DNA from: Bacteroidota bacterium
GTDB lineage: Bacteria; Bacteroidota; Bacteroidia; Sphingobacteriales; Sphingobacteriaceae
Reading direction: 5' to 3'
Assembly: GCA_023450085.1 (NCBI GenBank)
Contig: JAEXHI010000037.1
Location: 1 to 64,000, forward strand
Length of the DNA: 64,000 nucleotides
Numbering within the stretch: position 1 is the stretch's first letter; the number at the start of each line of letters is the position of its first letter. The position numbers were made by a program, and so were the translations under genes. The notes beneath the pieces are model-generated. The model was given only the letters and a program-made list of their open reading frames with translations, searched no databases and was not told the origin of the DNA. Below, piece by piece: positions 50,528 through 59,314 of the stretch.

Positions 50528-51832
50528 ATGAAGAAACTTTTATTTTTAAGTGCGGCACTGCCTTTGTTTGCTGCAGCTCAAAACAATAGCCTAAAAATAG
50601 ATGCGGCAAAACGGGCCGAAGCCATTACCCAAAAAGTGATCGACTGGCGGAGGGATTTCCATCAACATCCAGAACTGGGAAACCAAGAAACACGTACTGC
50701 GGGGATTATTGCCAAACATTTGCAAGCTCTGGGCTTAGAAGTAAAAACTGGTGTGGCTAAAACAGGAGTGGTGGCTGTGCTAAAGGGAGGAAAGCCAGGA
50801 CCGGTAGTTGCCTTGCGTGCAGACATGGACGGCTTGCCTGTCACCGAAAGAGTAAACTTGCCTTTTGCATCTAAAGTAAGAACAACATATAACGGTCAGG
50901 AGGTGGGTACAATGCATGCTTGTGGACATGATTCGCATGTGGCCATTTTAATGGGCGTAGCCGAAGTACTTAACGGGATGAAAAAAGATTTGGCAGGAAC
51001 AGTGAAGTTTATTTTTCAGCCTGCAGAAGAAGGAGCTCCTGTAGGTGAAGAAGGAGGTGCAGAACTGATGGTGAAAGAAGGTGTGTTGGAGAATCCTAAA
51101 GTTGATGTGATTTTTGGATTGCATATTAACTCGCAAACTCCCGTTGGACAACTTACTTATAAGCCTGGCGGAACGATGGCAGCGGTAAACGATATGAAAA
51201 TTACCGTGACAGGTAGACAGGCGCATGGTGCTTATCCATGGAGTAGTATTGATCCTATTGTGGTTTCGGCACAAATTGTAAATAACTTGCAAACGATTGT
51301 TAGTAGGAATTTGAACGTGACAGAAAATCCGGGAGTAGTAACTATTGGAAGTATTCAAGGCGGAGTGAGGTCGAACATTATTCCCGAAAAAGTAGAGATG
51401 CTGGGTACGGTACGCAATTTTACCAAAGAAGATGAAGCGATGTTTATTGAGCGGATTAAAACCATTGCTACTAAAACAGCGGAAGCTGCTGGCGCAAAAG
51501 CCGAAGTGTTAATTCCTTATAGTGCCCATTATCCGGTAACCTTTAATGATATTGCCTTAACAGAAAAAATGCTGCCTACCTTGCAATATACGGCTGGAGC
51601 AGATAACGTAAAATTGAAACCTCCAGTAACTGGTGCCGAAGATTTTTCTTTTTATCAAGAGAAAGTACCAGGTTTGTTCTTCTTTTTAGGGGCAATGCCT
51701 AAAGGACAAGATCCACTAAAAGCGCCATCGCATCATACACCTGATTTCTTTATCGACGAGAGCAGTTTCAATTTAGGGGTAAAGGCTTTGTGTAATTTAA
51801 CACTGGATTATATGGGGATGAAGAAAAAATAA
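50528..51832 (+). CDS. M20-family amidohydrolase, exported
   Basis: The 434-aa paralogue of the enzyme at 40934 carries an N-terminal signal peptide (MKKLLFLSAALPLFAAAQ), so it acts in the periplasm or at the surface. It has RADMDGLPV, HACGHDSH (about residue 130), QPAEEGAPVGEEGGAELMV, the dimerisation region with MKITVTGRQAHGAYPW, and the C-terminal GAEDFSFYQEKVPGLFFFLGAMP in outline. All metal ligands are visible. The substrate is an N-acyl amino acid or amide by family; nothing nearby narrows it. Its 3' flank is a long repeat-rich region. Confidence 0.92.
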   Translation: MKKLLFLSAALPLFAAAQNNSLKIDAAKRAEAITQKVIDWRRDFHQHPELGNQETRTAGIIAKHLQALGLEVKTGVAKTGVVAVLKGGKPGPVVALRADMDGLPVTERVNLPFASKVRTTYNGQEVGTMHACGHDSHVAILMGVAEVLNGMKKDLAGTVKFIFQPAEEGAPVGEEGGAELMVKEGVLENPKVDVIFGLHINSQTPVGQLTYKPGGTMAAVNDMKITVTGRQAHGAYPWSSIDPIVVSAQIVNNLQTIVSRNLNVTENPGVVTIGSIQGGVRSNIIPEKVEMLGTVRNFTKEDEAMFIERIKTIATKTAEAAGAKAEVLIPYSAHYPVTFNDIALTEKMLPTLQYTAGADNVKLKPPVTGAEDFSFYQEKVPGLFFFLGAMPKGQDPLKAPSHHTPDFFIDESSFNLGVKALCNLTLDYMGMKKK

Positions 51833-52237
51833 TGTTTAAGTATTGTATTATCACCTTAGGCATCTTAGGCATTTTAGTTTTTGAACCATTAAGACGTTAA
51901 GAGGCATTAAGTTTTAACTAGCCTATTTCTTAGTGGGTTATTTTAACCACCTAAGACACCTAAGAATATTTTAGTTTTTTTAAACATTAAGGTATGGGGA
52001 AACATTTGGTTTTTCAATCATCTTAATTTTTTAGTCGTATTGCTTAAATGAACTTAGGTGTCTTAGGTGGTTTTTTTATTGTGTCATTTTATAAGATTTT
52101 AGATTTTATAGCGCTATTCCTTAATGATCTTAATTTCTTAATGGTTTTTGATCTGAGCGCTTAAATGTCTTAAATAAAGTGTGCCCTAGATAACCCAATA
52201 CTTTCAAAGCCCGTAGCCAAATCCTATATTTGCCTTT
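51833..52237. repeat. Repeat-built intergenic region (CCAC-X-ACAC-X family)
   Basis: This 405-bp gap has no gene and is built largely of one repeat type. It holds CACCTTAGGCATCTTAGGCA from 51852, AACCATTAAGACGTTAAG at 51884-51901, a perfect 20-bp inverted repeat (AACCACCTAAGACACCTAAG at 51945-51964, complement at 52053-52072), and CTTAATGATCTTAATTTCTT from 52120 continuing to AATGGTT (ends 52146). Related arms recur at 63716. The region may fold into one large stem-loop. The prfB promoter lies at its right end. Confidence 0.8.
52202..52232 (+). promoter_or_regulatory. Promoter of prfB, very close to the start codon
   Basis: TATATTTG at 52225-52232 matches TAnnTTTG, with TTTC (one base off TTTG) 19 bp upstream at 52202-52205. 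The box ends 5 nt before the ATG at 52238, so the mRNA should start at or a base or two before the ATG. Confidence 0.55.
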
Positions 52238-53312
52238 ATGACTAAAGAACAGTTGCAGGATTTAAGAGATAGATTAGCTTCTCTGAGGAGGCATCTTTGA
52301 CGTTGATGAGCTTTTATACCAGATAAGCGAGGAAGAAAAAATTACCCTCGACCCTAATTTTTGGGACAACCCCAAAAAAGCTGAACAGCTACTAGCCCAA
52401 ATTAGCACCAAGAAAAAATGGACAGAAGGTTTTGCTCAGGCAAATGCTGTTTATGAAGATACTGCGGTGCTTTATGAATTTCAACAAAGCGGAGATGCAA
52501 GTGAGGAAGAAGTGGAGGAGCAATACCAGCAAGCTTTAAAAACGATAGAGGAGCTAGAGCTTAAAAACATGCTCAACAGCAAGGAAGACCAGTTGAATGC
52601 CGTACTACAAATTACTGCTGGCGCTGGAGGTACCGAAAGCTGTGATTGGGCCAGTATGCTTATGCGTATGTACATTATGTGGGCTGAAAAGAATGGTTAC
52701 AAAGTGAGCGAACAGGATTACCAAGAAGGGGAGGTTGCTGGTGTAAAAACAGTAACCTTAGAAATTAGTGGGGAGTTTGCTTATGGCTACTTGAAGGGTG
52801 AAAATGGGGTGCATCGTTTGGTACGTATTTCTCCATTCGATTCAAATGCTCGTCGTCATACTTCTTTTGCTTCCGTATATGTTTATCCTTTGGTTGATGA
52901 TACCATTGAAATAGAAGTGAATCCCGCCGATATTGAATTTGAGACTTTCCGTTCGGGCGGAGCAGGTGGGCAAAACGTAAACAAAGTAGAAACTGCAGTA
53001 CGTTTATACCATAAGCCCTCAGGAATTATCATTAAAAACCAAGAGTCTAGATCGCAATTGCAAAATAAGGAAAATGCTATTCGCTTATTAAAGTCGCAGT
53101 TGTACGAAATAGAGATGCGCAAGCGAATGGAAGCAACAGCGGCCATAGAGGGAAGTAAGAAAAAAATTGAATGGGGGTCGCAAATAAGAAGTTACGTATT
53201 GGATGATAGAAGGGTGAAAGACCACCGTACCAATTACCAAACCTCTAACCCAGATGCGGTACTCAACGGAGACATCAACGAGTTTTTAAAAGCTTATTTG
53301 ATGGAATTTTAA
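52238..53312 (+). CDS. prfB: Peptide chain release factor 2, with programmed +1 frameshift
   Basis: RF2 reads UGA and UAA stop codons. The gene starts at 52238 (ATG ACT AAA GAA...) and meets an in-frame TGA at codon 21 (52298-52300). A +1 shift at CTT-TGA, after the CTT at 52295-52297, moves to the frame beginning GAC at 52299 and yields a full protein of about 357 residues. Downstream landmarks are the RF2 family GGQ loop (RSGGAGGQNVNKVETAV), TGAGGTESCDWASMLMRMY in outline and the domain 2 region around GVHRLVRISPFDSNARRH. The frameshift is the standard autoregulatory device: low RF2 lets the ribosome pause at UGA and shift. The frame break is therefore not damage. Confidence 0.96.
52286..52301 (+). 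promoter_or_regulatory. prfB +1 frameshift site
   Basis: AGGAGG at 52286-52291, 3 nt spacer (CAT), then CTTTGAC at 52295-52301. This is the canonical arrangement in which internal anti-Shine-Dalgarno pairing pulls the ribosome forward one base at the UGA. Here all six AGGAGG bases are present. Confidence 0.95.
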
Positions 53313-53374
53313 TTGGATTTACGATATTAGATTTACGAGCTACAATTTTGCCCCAAACTATTAACTATTTAACA

Positions 53375-54298
53375 ATGATCATATCTTCCAGACTTCGGAA
53401 TTTTGGACTGCTAACTTTTCTGCTATTGGTTGCTATAAATGCTAATGCCCAACAAGCAATATCATTATATGGAGGAGCAATCCCTGGTGCAAAGCCAACC
53501 CCAGCCGATTACGTAGAGGAAACCATTACTCGTGAAGACAAGATCGTTAGAACCAGTAAAGTGTCTAAGCCAGAATTATACATTTATCAACCAGCTACAC
53601 CAAATGGTACAGCGGTAATTATTTGCCCTGGCGGTGGTTATGGTATTTTGGCCATTGATAAAGAGGGACATGATGTTGCCAAGAAATTTCAGGAAATTGG
53701 GGTGACTGCTTTTGTGCTGAAATATCGTTTGCCAAGTGATTTAATCATGAAGGATAAAAGCACGGGGCCAATGCAAGATGCTTTGCAAGCCATTTACTTG
53801 GTGAGAAAAAATGCATCTTTATGGGGGGTTGATCCTAATAAAATAGGCATCATGGGTTTTTCGGCAGGAGGTCATTTGGCCTCAAGTGCCAGTGTGCACT
53901 ATAATGATATGAAAATTGATAATCAAGAGAATATTAGCTTACGCCCTAGTTTTTCTATCCTTATTTATCCAGTAATCAATTTCGGACAATACACCCATGC
54001 TGGGTCGGTGAAGAACTTATTAGGCGAAACACCTGCTGATCAGCAAAGAAAATACTTCTCTTCGGAATACCAAGTGAATGCGCAAACACCTCCGGCCTTT
54101 TTGGTACATGCCAATACGGATAAAACGGTTCCTGTACAAAATAGCCTGAGGTATAATGAGGCTTTAGTGAAAAATGGGGTGTCTGTAGAGCTACATGCCT
54201 ATCAAGCAGGAGGACACGGCTTTGGCTTGTACAATAAAACCACTAAAGATGATTGGTTTGAACGTTTAAAAAATTGGATGCAGGCCAATAATTGGTAA
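53375..54298 (+). CDS. Exported alpha/beta hydrolase (esterase-like)
   Basis: The 307-aa product has a signal peptide (ending NANAQ), a conserved entry segment (LYGGAIPGAKP), the oxyanion motif CPGGGYGILA, the nucleophile elbow GFSAGGH (Ser163), and the Asp/His of the catalytic triad in HANTDKTVP and GGHGFGLY. The arrangement matches acetyl xylan esterase-like/BD-FAE hydrolases. Exported members remove acetyl or feruloyl groups from polysaccharides, but no such gene cluster is here. I chose the ATG at 53375; the TTG at 53348 gives an untypical N-terminus. Confidence 0.9.
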   Translation: MIISSRLRNFGLLTFLLLVAINANAQQAISLYGGAIPGAKPTPADYVEETITREDKIVRTSKVSKPELYIYQPATPNGTAVIICPGGGYGILAIDKEGHDVAKKFQEIGVTAFVLKYRLPSDLIMKDKSTGPMQDALQAIYLVRKNASLWGVDPNKIGIMGFSAGGHLASSASVHYNDMKIDNQENISLRPSFSILIYPVINFGQYTHAGSVKNLLGETPADQQRKYFSSEYQVNAQTPPAFLVHANTDKTVPVQNSLRYNEALVKNGVSVELHAYQAGGHGFGLYNKTTKDDWFERLKNWMQANNW

Positions 54299-54344
54299 GC
54301 TGTTCAGCTGACAAAGTTTTTCTTCCAAATCTGTATCAAATTTC

Positions 54345-54352
54345 TATTTTTG
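54345..54352 (+). promoter_or_regulatory. Putative -7 promoter element of the YfhO-like gene
   Basis: TATTTTTG matches TAnnTTTG and lies 29 bp before the ATG at 54382. The -33 region has only T-rich sequence (GTTTTTC), so it is a moderate match. Confidence 0.45.
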
Positions 54353-54381
54353 AGACTTAGTTTAAAATTAAAATAACCTTA

Positions 54382-56877
54382 ATGAATAATTGGTTAAACA
54401 AAAATGGCATTCATATTGCCATTCTCGCAGCATTTGTAGTCATCTGCTTTATTTATTTCAGTCCAGTTTTGCAAGGTAAGGCACCAGCGCAAAGCGATGT
54501 CATCCAATCTAAAGCCATGCAAAAAGAAATCATGGAATACAAAGAGAAAGATGGCAAAGGACCACTTTGGACCAACCAAATGTTTGGCGGTATGCCGGCT
54601 TATCAAATTTGGGTGCAATATGCTTACAATGGGGCTACTTATGGTATTGCTTTAATTACCAAAGCACTTCCAAATCCAGTAGGTACAGTATTACTTTTAT
54701 TAGTTGGGGCTTATTTTCTTTTTATCACTTTAAAAGTAAATCCTTGGTTGGCTGCTGCGGGAGCCATCGCCTTTGCTTTTACCACCTATAATTTTGTATT
54801 AATTGCTACTGGACATAGTAATAAAGCCTTAGCTATTGGCTTTTTTGCACCTATTATTGCCAGTCTTTTCATCACTTTGAGGGGACGTTATTTATTGGGA
54901 GCCAGTTTAACGGCGCTGTTTTTGGCTTTAGAGATTAGGGCTAATCACGTTCAAATGACTTACTACCTATTCCTTTCTTTATTGATTTTAGTAGGAATGG
55001 AATTATATCAGGCATATAAAAATAAAACCTTACCTGCTTTTGGTAAAGCCATTGGATATTTGGCTGGTTCGGTGATTTTAGCAGTAATGATTAACGCCAG
55101 CTTGCTTTGGACTACTTCAGAATATGCGGGAGAAACCAACAGGGGTAAATCTAACTTGACCGATACCATAAGTAAGGAAAAATCGGGAATGAGCAAAGAT
55201 TATGCTTATATGTGGAGCCAAGGGGTGGGCGAAAGCTTTACGTTTCTTATTCCTAACCTATATGGCGGTGCTTCTGGTATTGATGAATTGGTGAAACCAG
55301 AAAGCAACATGTACAAAGCTGTGGCTGCTGATTTTTCAGGAGGTGATCCAACACAAACCACCCAAATTATTCAGCAATTAGCAGGTAGCTTTAACATGCA
55401 GGAATACTGGGGTGAAAAGCCTGGAACTTCAGGAGGATATTACTTCGGTGCCATTGTATGCTTTTTGTATATCTTCGGTTTATTTATTGTACGTAGTCGT
55501 ATCAAATGGTGGATATTGGCTACTACAGTGCTGTTTATGCTTTTATCGTTTGGCAAGAACTTCCCATTTGTATCCGATTTATTTTTCAACTATTTCCCTC
55601 TTTATAATAAATTCAGGGCAGTAGAATCTATTTTAGCAGTAGTAGGCTTAATGGTGCCAATATTGGCTTTTCTAGCTTTAAAAGAAGCGCAAGAGAGCAA
55701 GTTGGAGCAAAAAGAATTGGTGAAAAAACTAACTTGGTCTGCTGGAATTACTGGAGGTTTTGCCTTAATTGTGGCTATTGTACCTACACTATTCTTTAGT
55801 TTTAAAACTAGTAACCATGCTGATATTGTACAAGCTTTAACACAAGCTTTACAGAATAATGCCGCTGCAGCACAAAAGTTAGCTAATGCACTTGTACAAG
55901 ATAGAATTGCGATTGCTAGAGCTGATGCAATTAGAGCCTTCTTGTTTGTTGCTATTGGTTATGCTATTGTTTGGGCTTTTATTACCAAAAAATTAAATGT
56001 ACAATTGGCTTTTGGTTTATTGGCTTTTGCGGTATTAATTGATATGTGGCAAGTGGATCGTAAGTATTTAAACAATAAAAACTTCGAAAGCAAGTCAACT
56101 CTTACTAACTATTTTCAGCCAAGAGATATTGATAATTTGATTGCTAGCGATAAAGATCCTAATTACCGTGTATTTGATCAAACCATTAATACTTTTAATG
56201 ATGCTAGTACTTCTAACTTTCATAAAACAATTGGAGGTTATCATGCTGCGAAGTTGAAAAGATATGATGAATTGATTCAACATCAGTTTAGCAAGAGCGT
56301 TAACCAAGATGTGTTGGATATGTTAAACACGAGATATTTCATTACTCAAGATCCTCAAAATGGATCATATCGTATGAGCAGAAATGCAACGGCTTTGGGT
56401 AATGCTTGGTTGGTAAAAAGCGTACAGTTTGTAAAGAATTCTGATGAGGAAATGAAAGCCATCAGCAGTTTTGATCCTAAGGTTGAAGTGATTGTAGACG
56501 AACAGTATAAAAAACTATTAGATACCACTCGTTTAGGAGCTGATCCTAGTGCTTTTATCAAAATGGAGAAATACCATCCAGACCATATCGAATATAGCTA
56601 CAGTGCTCCACGTGATGTAATTGCAGTATTCTCTGAAATCTACTATGATAAAGGTTGGAATATGTATGTAGATGGTGTTCAAAAGCCTTATTTCAGAGCT
56701 GACTACGTTTTGCGTGCCGCTCAATTAGAGGCGGGTAACCATAAAGTGGAATTTAAATTTGAACCTAAATCTTATTACGTAGGAGAGAAAATTTCATTAG
56801 CAGGTACCATTTTATTGGTTTTATGTTTAGGCTTTGCTGGCTATAACGAAAACAAAAAGAAAAAAGCTACTGCTTAA
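54382..56877 (+). CDS. YfhO-family multi-pass membrane protein
   Basis: The 831-aa product has about twelve membrane helices (first at 12-30, then clusters around 95-250, 340-450 and 500-560) with extramembrane loops, and a soluble C-terminal domain with a final helix near 806-823. It matches the YfhO layout of large membrane proteins related to GT-C glycosyltransferases: an early acidic loop with QSDVIQSKAMQKEI and PLWTNQMFGGMPAYQ, and a C-terminal YYDKGWNMYVDGVQKPYFRADYVLR. In some bacteria such proteins glycosylate teichoic acid or lipids; in Bacteroidota the role is not known. Nothing next to it tells its substrate. Confidence 0.88.
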   Translation: MNNWLNKNGIHIAILAAFVVICFIYFSPVLQGKAPAQSDVIQSKAMQKEIMEYKEKDGKGPLWTNQMFGGMPAYQIWVQYAYNGATYGIALITKALPNPVGTVLLLLVGAYFLFITLKVNPWLAAAGAIAFAFTTYNFVLIATGHSNKALAIGFFAPIIASLFITLRGRYLLGASLTALFLALEIRANHVQMTYYLFLSLLILVGMELYQAYKNKTLPAFGKAIGYLAGSVILAVMINASLLWTTSEYAGETNRGKSNLTDTISKEKSGMSKDYAYMWSQGVGESFTFLIPNLYGGASGIDELVKPESNMYKAVAADFSGGDPTQTTQIIQQLAGSFNMQEYWGEKPGTSGGYYFGAIVCFLYIFGLFIVRSRIKWWILATTVLFMLLSFGKNFPFVSDLFFNYFPLYNKFRAVESILAVVGLMVPILAFLALKEAQESKLEQKELVKKLTWSAGITGGFALIVAIVPTLFFSFKTSNHADIVQALTQALQNNAAAAQKLANALVQDRIAIARADAIRAFLFVAIGYAIVWAFITKKLNVQLAFGLLAFAVLIDMWQVDRKYLNNKNFESKSTLTNYFQPRDIDNLIASDKDPNYRVFDQTINTFNDASTSNFHKTIGGYHAAKLKRYDELIQHQFSKSVNQDVLDMLNTRYFITQDPQNGSYRMSRNATALGNAWLVKSVQFVKNSDEEMKAISSFDPKVEVIVDEQYKKLLDTTRLGADPSAFIKMEKYHPDHIEYSYSAPRDVIAVFSEIYYDKGWNMYVDGVQKPYFRADYVLRAAQLEAGNHKVEFKFEPKSYYVGEKISLAGTILLVLCLGFAGYNENKKKKATA

Positions 56878-56977
56878 AACATCAAAATTGGTGTTCGTTG
56901 ATTAGAACGCCCGTCATTCCGAAGTAAGGCCGTTGAAAAATCAGCGGCCTTTCTATTTTAATGTAAATAAATCACAA

Positions 56978-57382
56978 ATGAAACTCAAACCTTTCTCGCA
57001 AAGCAAATATTCATGGATAGTCATTGTCCTGCTTTCGGTTGTTGCAATTCTATTTAAATCGATGTATAGGGAATATATTTATGCCAATCATATTAACGAT
57101 TTTGGCGTTGCAGATTCTTCACCAAATTTTTTTGCAGGATTGATTATAGTGTTGCTCTATTTTGTTCAAGAACAAAAAATAACCTTACAAAAACATGCTT
57201 TGTTTGCAACGGTAGGGCTTGTAGGTTATGAACTCATTCAAGGGAGCGTATTTAAAAACAATATCTTCGATTATAAAGATATTATTGCTTCAATTCTTGG
57301 GGCTTTTATTGGCTATTTGATTTGTTCAAGATTTAAATCATCGTCGATTTTAATTAGTGAAAAGGTATTGAATGAGGATTAG
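56978..57382 (+). CDS. VanZ-like small membrane protein
   Basis: The 134-aa product has four hydrophobic helices (about 12-28, 46-62, 73-90 and 99-118). The last part, FDYKDIIASILGAFIGYLI, resembles the end of VanZ-type proteins. No clear signal for a specific function. I chose the ATG at 56978, which puts the first helix near the N-terminus; the frame also runs back to a non-ATG start at 56933. A terminator follows 25 bp after the stop, so it is a single-gene transcript. The family match is tentative. Confidence 0.6.
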   Translation: MKLKPFSQSKYSWIVIVLLSVVAILFKSMYREYIYANHINDFGVADSSPNFFAGLIIVLLYFVQEQKITLQKHALFATVGLVGYELIQGSVFKNNIFDYKDIIASILGAFIGYLICSRFKSSSILISEKVLNED

Positions 57383-57406
57383 TATAGAGCTTTCGTTGTC
57401 CTGATA

Positions 57407-57443
57407 AAAGCCCTACGGTACACACTGTAGGGCTTTGTTTTTT
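57407..57443 (+). terminator. Intrinsic terminator after the VanZ-like gene
   Basis: AAAGCCCTAC at 57407-57416 pairs perfectly with 57427-57436, followed by a T-run to 57443. Confidence 0.88.
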
Positions 57444-57482
57444 ATGGACTACCATTTATATTTGATAAAACTACTATCGCTT

Positions 57483-58214
57483 ATGAAAACCAAAGAACAT
57501 CTTAACTGGGTCAAAGACCGTTATCATTCGCTTAATTTAACTTTCGAACAAGCGGAAAAGATTTATTACTATGAACAGGACAAAAACCATTATTCTAGTA
57601 AACACTATTTTTCCAATTGGGAAGAGTGGGATTATGAACTCACTGTTTTTAAGGAGATTTTAAATGAAGAACAGTTTAGCTATTACGAAAACTTTTTAAA
57701 GAATAATATTCAAAGGTATGAACAAGATTTAATTAGGCAAGATGAGGAAAGAGCTAATGATATGCCATTTCTTGAAGAGCAGATAGCTTTTTACGAAAAG
57801 GAGTTTTTGGCGACGGTTTTCAAAGATTGGTATATAAGGGATGCTTGGATGATAAGTGAAAAAAACAAAGTTGCATATCTGCGAACTGAATATCAAAACT
57901 TCCTTAACGAAACGAAAAAGGAGATAATAACTCAGCATTTTAGACATTATCGAAGATTTAAGCCAAATGAATTAAAGGTTTCTTTGCTAAGACATCAATT
58001 TTATAGCATTTTTCCGCAATATGATTTTTTTGAACATCAAATGGATCAGCCAACAAAAGCTGTTGCAGATTATCTAAAAAAGGATATCGAACAACTTCCT
58101 GACAATACAGAAAGGCTGCTGACAAAGAAGTTGGAAGAGGCAAAGGTCTTTAACGAAAAGCTTTTTGATAAATACTATGGAGACATAAGGTCGTGTTTGG
58201 ATAGTGAAAAATGA
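57483..58214 (+). CDS. Unrecognised charged helical protein
   Basis: The 243-aa product has no signal peptide or membrane helix. It is rich in Glu, Lys, Tyr and Phe and is predicted mostly helical (EEWDYELTVFKEILNEEQFSYYENFLKNN and LEEQIAFYEKEFLATVFKDW in outline). No family is recognised. The start at 57483 (MKTKEHLN) is preferred since the frame upstream overlaps the terminator at 57407-57443. It is one of several unrelated small genes in 57-60.2 kb without obvious partners, so this patch may be accessory. Confidence 0.7.
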   Translation: MKTKEHLNWVKDRYHSLNLTFEQAEKIYYYEQDKNHYSSKHYFSNWEEWDYELTVFKEILNEEQFSYYENFLKNNIQRYEQDLIRQDEERANDMPFLEEQIAFYEKEFLATVFKDWYIRDAWMISEKNKVAYLRTEYQNFLNETKKEIITQHFRHYRRFKPNELKVSLLRHQFYSIFPQYDFFEHQMDQPTKAVADYLKKDIEQLPDNTERLLTKKLEEAKVFNEKLFDKYYGDIRSCLDSEK

Positions 58215-58365
58215 AATTGAACAAAAAATAGGAGTTTATATGTCTTTATTGCTTATCGATCCAGCAAAATATGAGGTTGATAACTACAAATAATGAAATT
58301 AGACTATGAATTGGATAATGCCTTATTAACGGTTTGTAGCTCGTTAACTCAAAAAATCAACTCAA

Positions 58366-59253
58366 ATGAAACCTATAAAGCTCTTCTTGTCATTAATACT
58401 TCTACTGAGCATCTTTTTCTCTTGTGGGCAGAATAATCAAGATAGAAAGAAAAGAATAGCCTTGAAGGATACTATTCAAGTAAAATCTCTAAAGGAAAGC
58501 CAACTAGAAAGAAGGGAGGTAATTGATGCGCAAGAAAGAGCGGATAGTATAGCACTGGCGAAAGTGCTCGATGAAGCGTTAAAAATTGCTGCGGAAAACA
58601 TCATTAAGAACAAATTTAAAAAGTCATACGATGCGATTATTGATAGTGGCCATGTTGTAAATGTTAAGGTAAATTCGGATTATTTTTTCAATAAAAACCA
58701 ACCGCACTTAGTTATTCGCAGAACTGACCGAAGTGGAATTTTTATAGATGTTTATTCGAAAAATAAGAACCAATATGAAAGAGTCCTTACCCATCAAGAG
58801 CATATAAATACCTATTTGAGCGATACGATTAAAGATATCAACGGTGATGGTTTAAAAGACTTTGTGGTGAACATCTACGGCAGTACTGGTTGTTGCTTAA
58901 AAGCCTTTAGTAGTGTGTATTTAATTAAGCCAGATCAACAAAGTTTTTCTAAACAAATTGAGTTCATCAACCCAACCTTTTCGCCAAAAGAAAAACTTAT
59001 TAGGGGCGTATGCTATGGTCACCCAGGAGAAACTGAATTATACAAGTATAAATGGAAGGGAGAAGGAGTGGATACAGTAGAGTACATCTATTATGAAAAA
59101 AACAGTAAAGGCAAGAAGACGGGGATAATCATTAGCTCAAATGTTAGGCCTCATGATAAGGGAGAGAAATTTAAAAAAAGGTTGAAGAGGGTGCCCAAAG
59201 AATATAGGAAGATAGAGGGATATGATTGGTTTACTGGGAAAGGGGATAAATAG
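58366..59253 (+). CDS. Lipoprotein with a repeat-type Ca-binding-like loop
   Basis: The 295-aa product has a lipoprotein signal (LLSIFFSC, Cys about 20) and then a charged helical region rich in Lys and Glu. After that comes a beta-rich part with KDINGDGLKDFVVNIYGS, an FG-GAP/VCBS-like word that often binds calcium in beta-propellers. The last third is strongly basic (YEKNSKGKKTG...). No named family. It is probably an outer-membrane or periplasmic lipoprotein of unknown role, and lies in the patch of unrecognised genes. Confidence 0.75.
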   Translation: MKPIKLFLSLILLLSIFFSCGQNNQDRKKRIALKDTIQVKSLKESQLERREVIDAQERADSIALAKVLDEALKIAAENIIKNKFKKSYDAIIDSGHVVNVKVNSDYFFNKNQPHLVIRRTDRSGIFIDVYSKNKNQYERVLTHQEHINTYLSDTIKDINGDGLKDFVVNIYGSTGCCLKAFSSVYLIKPDQQSFSKQIEFINPTFSPKEKLIRGVCYGHPGETELYKYKWKGEGVDTVEYIYYEKNSKGKKTGIIISSNVRPHDKGEKFKKRLKRVPKEYRKIEGYDWFTGKGDK

Positions 59254-59314
59254 TAAATAAATCCCCACACCAGTTATCTAGTCACTTAAATAATAGTTAA
59301 ATGAACAAAAGTGT

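Noticed and set aside
52298..52300. In-frame TGA early in prfB read as a nonsense mutation
   Set aside because: The AGGAGG-CAT-CTTTGAC context is the programmed +1 frameshift signal, so the gene is intact.
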